From IMG/VR virus record IMGVR_UViG_3300023109_000155, positions 1-22,779 of that record: a stretch of 22,779 nt of DNA; one strand, written 5' to 3'. The translations under genes were made by a program, and so were the position numbers. The stretch is from a virus. Under the pieces are notes generated by a model, which searched no databases, had not been told where the DNA came from, and saw nothing but the letters and a program-made list of their open reading frames with translations. Below, in pieces: positions 1-9,114 of the stretch (position 1 is its first letter; every line of letters starts with the position of its first letter).

Positions 1-682
1 TGTATATCCTTTAAGAGCAGAAAATACAGGTGGAGATAATCAGTTTACAATTGCTGCATGTCAACAAGATGATGTAAACAGATTAATGGACGATTATAGT
101 AGTCGTGGACCTCAGATTGATTTTGCTGCTTATGGCGCATTTACATGGACAAGCTATCCTACAGGTACTTATAATGATGGCAAATGGGGATATTTCAGTG
201 GAACAAGTTGTGCAGGCCCGGTTGCAGCTGGATGTGCAACAGTATTTTTAGAGCATTACTTTACTGAGCGAGGAGTATATCCATCCATTGCAAAATTAAA
301 ACAGATTATGGTTCAGGCTGCAAAAGAAAATTTAATTGGAGATACAGACTTATCTACAGATGTAGATGACGGAATTGATTTCCAAAATGTTTCAGGTTCT
401 TATCTTCTTGGTTCAGGTTGTGTATATCGACCTCAAGATTTATCATCGAGCAAATTATATGCATCGACTGAAGTAAACAGAATTAAAGATAATAATTATC
501 AGAACGGTGGCGCAGAACTAACAGAATTATATGGAACACCAGCATTAAGAGTACATATCCCTTGGGGAATTAGAATGGGCACCGGTAAATATATTGCCGG
601 TGGTTCAGAACAAACAACAAACGGTAGAAGACCAGTAGAAGGAAGAGCATGGCCTAGGCAAAAGGTTTCTTTTTCATCTTGA
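1..682 (+). CDS. Subtilase-like (peptidase S8) protein, C-terminal fragment
   Basis: The reading frame is open from the window's first bases (codons in phase with position 2) to the TGA at 680-682, so the start and the Asp and His active-site regions lie upstream. The visible part reads like the end of a subtilisin domain. A YSSRGP segment (about 95-112) is followed by a strand that matches the usual 'vdiaApG' region. The GTSCAGPVAAG motif follows, with the candidate nucleophile Ser codon at 206-208; families usually have GTSMAxP here, so Met is replaced by Cys and the residue before Pro by Gly. About 100 further residues with no recognised domain follow. An in-frame ATG at 86 exists but lies inside the conserved fold, so it is not the true start. 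The gene is 40 nt upstream of gp8, in the late structural block, which suggests a virion or baseplate-associated protein. Whether it is an active protease cannot be judged without the missing Asp and His. Confidence 0.8.
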   Translation, partial: VYPLRAENTGGDNQFTIAACQQDDVNRLMDDYSSRGPQIDFAAYGAFTWTSYPTGTYNDGKWGYFSGTSCAGPVAAGCATVFLEHYFTERGVYPSIAKLKQIMVQAAKENLIGDTDLSTDVDDGIDFQNVSGSYLLGSGCVYRPQDLSSSKLYASTEVNRIKDNNYQNGGAELTELYGTPALRVHIPWGIRMGTGKYIAGGSEQTTNGRRPVEGRAWPRQKVSFSS

Positions 683-689
683 AGCTGGT

Positions 690-697
690 AATAAATA
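690..697 (+). promoter_or_regulatory. Candidate T4-type late promoter (AATAAATA) upstream of gp8
   Basis: AATAAATA lies 25 nt before the gp8 start codon and differs from the T4 late consensus TATAAATA by one base. The 10-nt string TAATAAATAA recurs before the giant gene at 9081-9090, also 25 nt from its start codon. The repeated spacing in two short intergenic gaps is the main support. AT-rich DNA makes chance matches common, so confidence is moderate. Confidence 0.5.
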
Positions 698-707
698 ATA
701 AAAAAGA

Positions 708-720
708 GTTAGAGTCTAAC
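708..720 (+). promoter_or_regulatory. Short palindrome overlapping the gp8 ribosome-binding region
   Basis: GTTAGA-G-TCTAAC is a perfect 6-bp inverted repeat that ends 2 nt before the gp8 ATG. The only purine-rich Shine-Dalgarno-like bases nearby are GAG at 712-714, inside the palindrome, and AAAAAGAG just upstream. It could form a small hairpin that modulates initiation. It is too short and GC-poor to be a terminator. Function is speculative. Confidence 0.25.
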
Positions 721-722
721 AA

Positions 723-2375
723 ATGGCAGAAATATTAAGTAATAGTTTTAAATCAGATGTGACAAGGTTATTCATAGATGACCTCGTGAACAATGATTAT
801 TATGTTTTCGTATCTGGTATCGACACTTTCGCACCAGTCGATGCACAAGCCTCTAAAGCTGGATTTTTAGAGCGAACACTTTTTGGTAAAAAAATATTAC
901 CTAACGATATTCATTTTATGGTTAAATATTATCCTTGGCAGGTTGGTCAAGTATATGTTGAATATGATGATAATGTAGATTTAACCGATACAAGATTTTA
1001 TGCAGTAGTTGGTCCTAACGATAATGATACTGGTGATTACCGAGTATTTAAATGTTTAGATAACAACTCTGGTGGAGCAGCATCAACACCACCTAATTAC
1101 GACCCTACTAATTCAAACCAAATATACATTACAGCTGATGGGTATGTTTGGAAATATATGTATGTTATATCTACATTAGAATTTGATGCTTATAATGCAA
1201 TTGGTTATGTTCCAATTGTACCAACTCCAAATCCAAATAATCCTTTACCAACAACAAATAGTACTGTATCAAATATTGTTGTAACAAATCCAGACGATAA
1301 CTTTGGATACGAAGAACATCGAGGTGGTTTAATTCAGAGCCCATTCTCATCTGGTGTACTCATTGTCACACCGTTTACTGAATGGAGTCCAGTCACAAAC
1401 TTCTTTACTGGACAATTTATTTACACAACTAATCCAACAGACGGTGTATCTCGTTTATTCCAAATTACTTATTATAGCTATAATGAAAATACAGGTAATG
1501 CTGAAATACGAGTTGGTGCTGAATTATTAACAGGTGCTCCAACACCAGATACAACTGGAGTATTGAGTAATGCTAACTTTAAGATACTTCCTAGATTAAA
1601 AATTACTGGTGATGGTACTGGAGCAGTAGGAATTCCAAATATTGTTAATAATAGAATTACAAGTGTTACAATTTTAGCAGAAGGAAGTAACTATACATCT
1701 GCAACTGCAGAAATAGTAGACCCTGGTAAGAATTCATTTTTACCAGAAAATAATACAACAACAGATGTGCGTGCATTAGCAAGACCTCGTTTATCACCCC
1801 CAGGTGGTCACGGATTTAATTTAATTGATGAATTAAAATGTAAACACTTTAGTTTTTATGGATATATCACAGCAGAAGACAATACTCAAATTGGTGATGT
1901 TAATACTTACGGTGGTGTAGGTATTGTGCGATCACCCGACTTTGATACTGGATTTACTGCTAATGTATTCGACAACAGAATAGCAGTAGTAACAGATGAT
2001 TATAATAAACTAACAGCAAATAGTACAGTCATACAAGTCAATAGTAGTAATGAAACAACATTCAGTGGAAAAGTACATGAAGTTGACGAAACAGCAAATA
2101 CAGTTTATATTGCTGAATACTTAGGACCATTCCCAAATAATGCTGCTACTGGTCAATTACATCAAAATAATACAAACGATGTACCATTAGATTTAACTTT
2201 ACCATTTAGAAACGAAACGGGCCAGACTATCAATATAAATAATCCGGTAACAACAAACGTTACATTATCAAATTATATGCAAAAGACTGGTGAAGTCTAC
2301 TTTATGGAGAACTTCTTCCCACTAGCAAGAACCGACCTATCTCGTGAGGAATTTAAGTTTGTACTGGAATTTTAA
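723..2375 (+). CDS. 8: Baseplate wedge protein gp8
   Basis: This 550-residue protein is recognised as the T4 gp8 family, a structural subunit of the baseplate wedge that binds the other wedge proteins in the virion. Three regions match T4 gp8 from memory: a VFKCLD segment near residues 103-108 (T4 VYRCLD), DGYVWKYMY at 139-147 (T4 DGYVWEYLF), and a C-terminal GEVYFMEN at 523-530 followed by a short acidic strand ending in Phe (T4 GEMIYMEN...). It is longer than T4 gp8 (334 residues). The extra length lies in the middle (about 170-500), which is rich in Asn, Thr and Gly and has a beta-strand character, a pattern I associate with marine relatives. The start at 723 is 40 nt after the upstream stop, behind a candidate late promoter and a weak ribosome-binding site. 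The next gene follows after 13 nt, so co-transcription and shared expression are likely. Confidence 0.88.
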   Translation: MAEILSNSFKSDVTRLFIDDLVNNDYYVFVSGIDTFAPVDAQASKAGFLERTLFGKKILPNDIHFMVKYYPWQVGQVYVEYDDNVDLTDTRFYAVVGPNDNDTGDYRVFKCLDNNSGGAASTPPNYDPTNSNQIYITADGYVWKYMYVISTLEFDAYNAIGYVPIVPTPNPNNPLPTTNSTVSNIVVTNPDDNFGYEEHRGGLIQSPFSSGVLIVTPFTEWSPVTNFFTGQFIYTTNPTDGVSRLFQITYYSYNENTGNAEIRVGAELLTGAPTPDTTGVLSNANFKILPRLKITGDGTGAVGIPNIVNNRITSVTILAEGSNYTSATAEIVDPGKNSFLPENNTTTDVRALARPRLSPPGGHGFNLIDELKCKHFSFYGYITAEDNTQIGDVNTYGGVGIVRSPDFDTGFTANVFDNRIAVVTDDYNKLTANSTVIQVNSSNETTFSGKVHEVDETANTVYIAEYLGPFPNNAATGQLHQNNTNDVPLDLTLPFRNETGQTININNPVTTNVTLSNYMQKTGEVYFMENFFPLARTDLSREEFKFVLEF

Positions 2376-2388
2376 GGAAATAATATAA

Positions 2389-5300
2389 ATGCCTATTAAC
2401 ACAAATCTCAACCAATCGCCATATTTTGACGATTACGACCAAGATAAACAATTCAATCGAATCTTGTTTAAGCCGGGATTTGCGGTTCAAGCTCGTGAGC
2501 TCACACAGTTACAAAGCATTCTGCAAAACCAGATTGAACAATTTGGCGATAACATATTTAAAGAAGGTAGTATTGTTAAAGGTTGTACTTTTAATAACTA
2601 TGATGATTTAAGATATGTTAAACTTACAACTCCTGCTTCGTTTGTCCCAACTGCATATGAAAGTAGAGTTGTTGTAGAGTCACCTGGTGTAGACGATATT
2701 GAAGTTGACTATGTTTATATAATGGTAGGCTCAATCTCTGGATTGCGTGCTCAAATTATTAAAAGTTTTAAAGGTACAAATGCTTCAGCAACTCCAAGTA
2801 CATTTTGGATTAAGTATTTAAATACCACAGCTAACTATACACAGTTTACAATTAATGAGCCATTTAGTATTGAACTCTTTAAATATAAGCGTGGTACTGA
2901 AGCTCCATTAGCAGTAACAAATCCAGTATTTGCCGTTGATGCAAATACAAAAACAGCATCAGGTAGTGATAGAGTAGGTAAAGCATTTGGTATTCAAATG
3001 TCACCTGGTATTGTATTCCAAAAAGGTCATTTCATATTTGCAGAAGAACAAACACTCGTTGTTGAAAATTATAGTGATGTTCCTGCTGATAAATCTGTTG
3101 GTTTCCAAGTAACAGAAGCACAAATTAATGCATTACAAGACGACAGTTTATACGACAATGCATACGGTTCTAAAAATGAAAACGCACCTGGTGCAGATAG
3201 ATTAAAACTGACTCCAACATTAGTTATTAAATTACCAACTGAAGCTGCAGAAGATTCTGACTTCTTCTCACTTATTCGTTATCAAAACGGAAACGCAGTT
3301 GGACTAAGAGATGTTTCTCAATATAATGTTCTTGGTGAAGAAATGGCTCGAAGAACATACGAAGAGTCAGGTAACTATGTACTAGAACAATTTCCAATTG
3401 CTACAGATGACCGTATACCAGAAGGTGAAGTTAATTCACAAGTTCATGCACTTGTTGGTCAAGGCGTAGCATACGTTAAAGGATTCCGTGTTGAAAACTC
3501 TGGTGAACAAAGTATTAAAATCGACCAGATTGCAGCAACAGAAATAGTTAACAATCAAAGTATTGGAACACAATATGGTCACTATGTTGACGTGAGTAGT
3601 TTCAATGGAAGAATTGATATTGACCATACACCAATTAATTTACAAAATTCAAGTAATGTAACTATCGGTACTGCAATTGCTATTAACCTTACTCCTACAA
3701 GACTTTATCTTACTGCTATCCAATTAAGTGGAAGTATTTCAAATTTAGATAGAGTAACAGATGGTAACGGATATATTTCTGTTGGTAATAAATTAAAAGA
3801 AGTAAGCAAGAAGCCATTATTATTTGACTCAAGCATATTAGGAACATTTGAGTTGACAGATACATTAGTACCTGTTAGACAAAGAATTGCTGCTACACAT
3901 TCAGCAGGAGCTATAACTCTTACAGCAAATCCTGGTGAAGATTTTGATTGTCAACAAAACGATATTTTAGTTATTGCTGATAACGGTGTTCAATGGACAG
4001 TAAGTGGATTAACAAAAACATTAAATAATTCTCAAATGGATTTCACTATTGACTCTAGTGCAAACTCTAATGTATATGTTTATCATAACAGAAGATTAGT
4101 TGGTACAGGTTCAAATGGTATTGATTCATATAATAAAGTTATTCGTGAGCCTTGGGTTAAAACGACATCAGCTCTGATCGCAGACCCAGCTAATACAAGA
4201 TACAATTTAGGTTTCCCAGATGTATTTGAGATACTTCAAGTTAAAGATAATACTGGACTTGATGTAACAGATAGCTTTAGACTTAAAACAAATCAAAAAG
4301 ACCAGTACTATGACTTATCATATATGGAATTTATTCCTGGTAGAGTCAAACCAGCTGATGGCGATCTCTTAATTAAGGTTAAGGTATTCGAAGTCTCAGC
4401 GTCTACTGGTGAGTACTTTTTCTCAATTAATAGTTACCCCAATACACTCGATAGAAATGACATACCGGTACATGTAAGTGACACAGGGATACTATTTAAC
4501 CTTAGGGATTGCTTAGACTTTAGACCTCATTGTGACAAAGAAGTTAATGCAGATTATGCTGCAACTGAGAGCAGTGCAAACGCAGGGTCAGCATTACCAA
4601 GTGTTGGAGTTACTAAACCAACCTTTGCTAGTTACGGTGTTCCTCTACTTCCAGCAATAGACGAAAGTGCAACAACAGATATTGAATATTATCTCAAGCG
4701 TATTGACGCACTTGTTGCTGACTCTTATGGGCAAATTAATTTAATTAAAGGTAAAGAAGCAAGACAACCTGTTCCACCTCAAATTGAAAACGATAAACTT
4801 GTTTTAGCAAATATTTCAATACCAAGTTTCCCAGCACTATCAAGTAAAGTTGCTCAAGAAAAACGTGCTCTTGATTATTCAATCAAGGTAACTCCTACTG
4901 GTGTTAAGGCATATACAATGAAAGATATGCATGCGCTAGAGCAGAAAATTGATAGTATGGCATATTATATTTCACTTAATCAATTAGAGTCAGATACACA
5001 AAACTTATTAGTACTTGATGAAAATGGTTTAAACAGATTTAAAAATGGATTTATTGTAGAACCATTTAATAATTTAAGTCTTGCAAATATTCAAAGCCCA
5101 GAATTTAGGGCAGCAGTACCATTCAATCAGAAAATATTAACACCTGAAGTTAAGACATTCCCAATTGATTTAAAATATAAAACAAATACAAGTGGTACAA
5201 TATTCCCATCACTTACAGATGCAAAAGTTGGTACATTAACTAAGGATAGTAATGTTTTACTTATTACACAGCCTTATGCAACAGACTTTAGAAACTGTGT

Positions 5301-7767
5301 AAGTAACTTCTTTAAATATGTTGGTGAAGGCGTTATCTCACCACCTTACGATGCTTCTTATGATACAACTACAAACCCAGTAACATTGGAGATTGATTTA
5401 GCAACTCCTTTCCAAGAGTTTGTTGATAGTATTCAAAGATTCCTTCCAATGACTGATACACGAATTCAGCAAATTGGATTTGAGCGTGATGGCGGAAGAG
5501 CAGGAAGACGAGGAGCTGGAACAGCTACAGACCAAATTACAACAATCATGAGTGAGATTATTGTTAATAATAATACAATCACTGCACCGGTTGGTGACTT
5601 TGTATCTAATTTCCAATTCCAGCCATTTATGGCATCTCGTGATATTAAACTCTTTATGAGTGGATTAAGACCTAACACTGCTCATTATTTCTATTTTGAC
5701 GGTGTTGATGTTAATGCTCATATTATTGAAGGTTCTCCATCTGACACTGTTGATGGAATCGAAAGAGCTGGTGCTAAAGGTGTTACATCAGTAACAACAA
5801 ATGCTAACGGTAATCTTTATGCTGTATTTAATATTCCTGCTGAAACATTTTATGTTGGTGATAGAGTATTAGAAGTTGCAGACATTGATACATATTCAAG
5901 TATTGATTCGGCTTCTACATCGAAAGGATTCGTTACATATCGTGCATATAACTTCAGTGTTGAAAAGACAGCTCTTACAACATCAACTCGACAACCAGAC
6001 TTTGATGTTAATACAAGAACAACTACAAGAAACGTTACAAGAAGAGTAAGAGGCCGCGACCCAATTGCTCAAACATTCTTTATTAAGAAAGGTATGGGTC
6101 AAGGTAGTAACTCAGTATTCTTATCTGAAGTTGATGTATTCTTTAAACGTGTAAGTACTGACAATGGTATTACTTTGCAAGTGCGTGAAGTTATTAATGG
6201 TTATCCAACAAACCAAATCGTACCATTCTCTAAAGTATATAAAACTTTCACAGGAACAGCTCAAGCATCTGATGATGCTTCAGTAGCAACAACATTTACA
6301 TTCGATGCACCAGTTAAACTTGATGTTGAAAAAGAATATGCAGTTGTATTACAACCAGATGCTTCAGACCCAAATTACTTAGTATTCATATCAAAAGTTG
6401 GTGGAACAGATTTAACGCCAGGAGCCTCACAGGGTTCAGCAATCGTACAAGACTGGGGTGACGGTGTTCTATTTACTTCAACTAATAACCAAGCATGGTC
6501 ATCTTACCAAGATGAAGATATGAAGTTCACTTTACGAAGAGCAAACTTTAGTGCTTCAACTGGTACTATGACATTAACTCCAAATAATCCAGAGTTCTTA
6601 ACTGTTGGTAATATTACTGGTCAATTTAATGTTGGTGAAAAGATTTACCAAGACGACCCAAATGTAACTATTACTGCTAATACAGTTTCAGTAGAAAGTG
6701 GTAATACTACAGTTTCAGGTGGAAGTAGCTTGGATAGTTTCTATAGTGCTGGTGATTTCATTAGATTATTTACAGCTGGTGATGCAGTAAATGGATTATA
6801 TAAAATTGCATCAGTAGATAGTGGAACTCAACTCACACTTGAAAGTGCTTACGGTTTTGCTAATAATGCTTCTATATTCCACAGTCCAGTTACAGTCGGT
6901 GAATTAGCTTATTTAGATAAACGTGATGCATCACGAATGCATTTGGAAAATAGTTCTGCAGCATCAACAAGAAAATTTGGGCCTTCTGCTAAACCAATTA
7001 GAGGTTTAGATAGTGGAGTCAGTGCTAGCTGTACAACAGTTGATAATATTAATATCAGTTATGTACAACCATTCATTGCTAAAGTTAATGATTCTGTTTC
7101 TACAACAACCTTTGACGGAACATTTGTACCAACAGATAATGTTAATATTACATATGACTTACCACTTCAGTTTAATAGCAACAATCACTTTAACGAAAAA
7201 GGTGTAGTTCTTTATAGTACATCGAACGACCCAACAGGTTCAAAATCGTTTGACCTTAATGTTAATATGGAAAATGGTGGTAACGCAACATCATCTCCAT
7301 TTATTGATATGGAAATTTCTAAATTATTAGCTTATCAATATACATTATCAAATACATCTGCAGATACCTCTAAATATATTTCTAAGACTATAGAGTTATC
7401 AAGTGACTTAGATGCTGAAGATTTAGAACTGACATTAACAGGTTACAGACCATTAGGTTCTGATATTAAAGTTTATCTTAAAGCTCAAAGCCCATTTGAT
7501 GGAGCTTCATTCGACACATTAGATTGGACAGAATTAGAGTTATTTGAAGGAGTCGGAGTATTCTCAAATAAGAGTAATATAAAAGATTATAAAGAATACA
7601 AATATAAGGTACCAACTACTGCTCAGAATGGCGGTGTTTGGGAATATACTAGCGATAATGGCACATTTACTGAATACAGAAGATTTGCAATACGAATTGA
7701 TTTACTTTCCAGTGAGATTAGTAATGCACCAACAGTGAAAGATTATCGAGCGATCGCATTGACATAA
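2389..7767 (+). CDS. DUF4815-type tail/baseplate structural protein (1792 aa)
   Basis: This is a large virion protein with the features of the DUF4815 family found in tail regions of marine T4-like phages. Its biochemical role is unknown; a peripheral baseplate or fibre-attachment role is inferred from position. The N-terminus (residues 1-65) has the characteristic NQSPYFDDYD, FKPGFAVQARELTQLQ and QFGDNIFKEGS segments. The family-like region runs to about residue 800 and includes LRDCLDFRPH at 705-714 and the following IEYYLKRID...PSFPAL stretch. A long, probably helical part (about 825-900) comes next. An Arg/Gly-rich patch (about 1025-1045) precedes beta-rich domains with the motif RDPIAQTFF at about 1223-1231. 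The C-terminus ends in a FAIRIDLLSS...VKDYRAIALT pattern seen in related fibre proteins. An AGGA site at 2375-2378 overlaps the gp8 stop and sits 10 nt before the ATG. Smaller open frames inside it on either strand are shadows. Confidence 0.82.
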   Translation: MPINTNLNQSPYFDDYDQDKQFNRILFKPGFAVQARELTQLQSILQNQIEQFGDNIFKEGSIVKGCTFNNYDDLRYVKLTTPASFVPTAYESRVVVESPGVDDIEVDYVYIMVGSISGLRAQIIKSFKGTNASATPSTFWIKYLNTTANYTQFTINEPFSIELFKYKRGTEAPLAVTNPVFAVDANTKTASGSDRVGKAFGIQMSPGIVFQKGHFIFAEEQTLVVENYSDVPADKSVGFQVTEAQINALQDDSLYDNAYGSKNENAPGADRLKLTPTLVIKLPTEAAEDSDFFSLIRYQNGNAVGLRDVSQYNVLGEEMARRTYEESGNYVLEQFPIATDDRIPEGEVNSQVHALVGQGVAYVKGFRVENSGEQSIKIDQIAATEIVNNQSIGTQYGHYVDVSSFNGRIDIDHTPINLQNSSNVTIGTAIAINLTPTRLYLTAIQLSGSISNLDRVTDGNGYISVGNKLKEVSKKPLLFDSSILGTFELTDTLVPVRQRIAATHSAGAITLTANPGEDFDCQQNDILVIADNGVQWTVSGLTKTLNNSQMDFTIDSSANSNVYVYHNRRLVGTGSNGIDSYNKVIREPWVKTTSALIADPANTRYNLGFPDVFEILQVKDNTGLDVTDSFRLKTNQKDQYYDLSYMEFIPGRVKPADGDLLIKVKVFEVSASTGEYFFSINSYPNTLDRNDIPVHVSDTGILFNLRDCLDFRPHCDKEVNADYAATESSANAGSALPSVGVTKPTFASYGVPLLPAIDESATTDIEYYLKRIDALVADSYGQINLIKGKEARQPVPPQIENDKLVLANISIPSFPALSSKVAQEKRALDYSIKVTPTGVKAYTMKDMHALEQKIDSMAYYISLNQLESDTQNLLVLDENGLNRFKNGFIVEPFNNLSLANIQSPEFRAAVPFNQKILTPEVKTFPIDLKYKTNTSGTIFPSLTDAKVGTLTKDSNVLLITQPYATDFRNCVSNFFKYVGEGVISPPYDASYDTTTNPVTLEIDLATPFQEFVDSIQRFLPMTDTRIQQIGFERDGGRAGRRGAGTATDQITTIMSEIIVNNNTITAPVGDFVSNFQFQPFMASRDIKLFMSGLRPNTAHYFYFDGVDVNAHIIEGSPSDTVDGIERAGAKGVTSVTTNANGNLYAVFNIPAETFYVGDRVLEVADIDTYSSIDSASTSKGFVTYRAYNFSVEKTALTTSTRQPDFDVNTRTTTRNVTRRVRGRDPIAQTFFIKKGMGQGSNSVFLSEVDVFFKRVSTDNGITLQVREVINGYPTNQIVPFSKVYKTFTGTAQASDDASVATTFTFDAPVKLDVEKEYAVVLQPDASDPNYLVFISKVGGTDLTPGASQGSAIVQDWGDGVLFTSTNNQAWSSYQDEDMKFTLRRANFSASTGTMTLTPNNPEFLTVGNITGQFNVGEKIYQDDPNVTITANTVSVESGNTTVSGGSSLDSFYSAGDFIRLFTAGDAVNGLYKIASVDSGTQLTLESAYGFANNASIFHSPVTVGELAYLDKRDASRMHLENSSAASTRKFGPSAKPIRGLDSGVSASCTTVDNINISYVQPFIAKVNDSVSTTTFDGTFVPTDNVNITYDLPLQFNSNNHFNEKGVVLYSTSNDPTGSKSFDLNVNMENGGNATSSPFIDMEISKLLAYQYTLSNTSADTSKYISKTIELSSDLDAEDLELTLTGYRPLGSDIKVYLKAQSPFDGASFDTLDWTELELFEGVGVFSNKSNIKDYKEYKYKVPTTAQNGGVWEYTSDNGTFTEYRRFAIRIDLLSSEISNAPTVKDYRAIALT

Positions 7768-7777
7768 GGCAATAACT

Positions 7778-7963
7778 ATGAAAAATTTAAAAAGAGATGG
7801 AAACAGTGGAGCGGTGTTAAACACAGATGCAGCTGCGCTGAATAAATATAAAGTAGAGCGATCCTATTATAGAAAAGTAGATAAACTACAAGACGATATT
7901 TTAGAAATCAAAAGAAGTATAATATCCATTTATGAGCGAATAGAAAAGCTGGAAAATAAGTAA
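7778..7963 (+). CDS. Small conserved coiled-coil protein (61 aa)
   Basis: A short but convincing gene, 10 nt after the DUF4815 gene, with an AAGG site at the end of the upstream gene. Its stop TAA (7961-7963) overlaps the ATG of the next gene by one base, so the two are probably translationally coupled. The N-terminal half has a polar motif RDGNSGAVLNTD followed by ALNKYK. The C-terminal half (about residues 25-61) is a charged heptad-like helix with hydrophobic residues at V34, L37, I41, I44, I48, I50, I54 and L58, consistent with a coiled coil. Small proteins with this LKRD..SGA.LNTD start occur in marine T4-like phages as uncharacterised ORFs; this is my recollection, not a search. A chaperone or connector role for the adjacent fibre is possible but unproven. 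Confidence 0.75.
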   Translation: MKNLKRDGNSGAVLNTDAAALNKYKVERSYYRKVDKLQDDILEIKRSIISIYERIEKLENK

Positions 7964-9060
7964 TGGCAAAGAATATAAGCAACGTAGAAACAACAGCTAC
8001 ATTCCAACAATGGCTAGATAAAACTAATGCCTATGCTGCTGCATTCAGAACTGATGTAGTTACTACTGGAGCAAGTGATACAGTAGCTCAAGGTAATGCT
8101 GAAATTACTGGTAACTTTACAGCTGCTGAATTTTTAGGTAATGTTCGAGCCGATGCTATATCTTCTAAAACAGCTTCAGCTACAATTCAAGTAAATAGCC
8201 CATTTAAAGTTAATGGTGCATCACAAACAACTGCTACATTTTCTAACGGAACTGGTGGACAGGTTGAATTTACAAACGGCTCAATTACATGGGATGTTGG
8301 TTTAAAAGATGGTGGTGGTAATTTCCTTATTAATACCGGCACAGGTACATCTAAACTAGAGCTATCATCTGCAGGTACATTAACTGCAATTAATATGGTA
8401 GCTACAGAAAACGTTACTGCTGTCAAATTTATTGGAGATGGTTCTGAATTAACAGGTGTTGTATCATCAGTAGCTGTTAACGAACTTTCAGATGTTACAA
8501 TTACTAATGTACAAGATGGTCAGGCATTAAAGTATAGTTCAAGTGCAGGAGCATGGGTTAACGATACTGACTTTGACTCAGGTACTAATGCTGATACACT
8601 TGACAATTTAAATAGTACACAGTTTTTAAGAAGTGATGCTAACGACACATATACTGGTGATTTAACAGTTACTGGTGATATAATCCAAACGGGTGACCAT
8701 ACTATCACAGGTTTACTTAGTGTTACTGGTGAGATAAGAGCATCTGGTGATGTTATTACTGCATACAGTGCATCTGATGAAAGATTAAAAGAGAATTTAA
8801 AAGTTATTGAACAACCACTAGAAAAAATAAATGAAATTAGTGGTTACACATTTAATTATAAAGATAAACCCCGCGAGACGGTTCCGGGAGTTATCGCACA
8901 GGAAGTTGAAAAGGTTCTTCCTAACGTTGTATTTGACCACGAAAGAGATGGTGGCACATATAAAGCCGTTCGCTATGACCAATTAATCCCTCTTTTAATA
9001 GAGTCGATTAAAGAATTGAACGAAAAAGTCAATGATTTGCAAAATCAGTTGAATTCGTAA
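7963..9060 (+). CDS. Tail fibre protein with C-terminal S74 intramolecular chaperone domain
   Basis: A 365-residue fibre-like protein. The N-terminal 30 residues are helical and may attach it to the virion. Residues about 35-170 are Thr/Gly/Asn-rich beta repeats of the kind that form trimeric fibre shafts, with a FIGDGSELTGV motif near 156-166. An ELSDVTI...QDGQALKYS module (about 174-200) and a DTLDNLNSTQFLRSD...TGDLTVTGDI module (about 211-240) are common in phage fibres. The C-terminus from S271 is a peptidase S74 / intramolecular chaperone auto-processing domain: SDERLKEN with Ser271 and Lys276 as the expected Ser-Lys dyad, then PGVIAQEVEKVLP, a conserved YKAVRYDQLIPLLIE segment and a terminal coiled coil. 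In this family the domain trimerises the fibre and then cuts itself off. The start overlaps the previous stop; GGA at 7951-7953 serves as its ribosome-binding site. Confidence 0.88.
   Translation: MAKNISNVETTATFQQWLDKTNAYAAAFRTDVVTTGASDTVAQGNAEITGNFTAAEFLGNVRADAISSKTASATIQVNSPFKVNGASQTTATFSNGTGGQVEFTNGSITWDVGLKDGGGNFLINTGTGTSKLELSSAGTLTAINMVATENVTAVKFIGDGSELTGVVSSVAVNELSDVTITNVQDGQALKYSSSAGAWVNDTDFDSGTNADTLDNLNSTQFLRSDANDTYTGDLTVTGDIIQTGDHTITGLLSVTGEIRASGDVITAYSASDERLKENLKVIEQPLEKINEISGYTFNYKDKPRETVPGVIAQEVEKVLPNVVFDHERDGGTYKAVRYDQLIPLLIESIKELNEKVNDLQNQLNS
8773..9060 (+). other. S74 chaperone domain with predicted self-cleavage before Ser271
   Basis: The SDERLKEN motif begins at the TCT codon 8773-8775. 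By analogy with endosialidase and other S74 proteins, cleavage would fall between Ala270 and Ser271 and release a fragment of about 95 residues containing the terminal coiled coil. Both expected catalytic residues, Ser271 and Lys276, are present, so the domain looks intact. Confidence 0.72.
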
Positions 9061-9080
9061 TTGGCAATTGGGTACTAACC

Positions 9081-9090
9081 TAATAAATAA
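9081..9090 (+). promoter_or_regulatory. Candidate late promoter (AATAAATA) upstream of the giant gene
   Basis: TAATAAATAA occupies the 54-nt gap between the S74 fibre gene and the giant gene, with the core AATAAATA at 9082-9089, 25 nt before the ATG at 9115. The same 10-nt string at the same distance precedes gp8. An AGGG ribosome-binding site at 9101-9104 follows. The rest of the gap shows no terminator. Confidence 0.55.
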
Positions 9091-9114
9091 TAGAAATTAA
9101 AGGGAAAAGTCTAA

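Noticed and set aside
86-682. Independent 198-residue gene starting at ATG 86
   Set aside because: The frame is open back to the window edge and the upstream residues continue the subtilase pattern, so this ATG is internal to a longer gene.
9059-9069. AATTG-G-CAATT inverted repeat after the S74 fibre gene as a terminator
   Set aside because: Five A/T-rich base pairs with a one-base loop and no following T run; too weak to be called a terminator.
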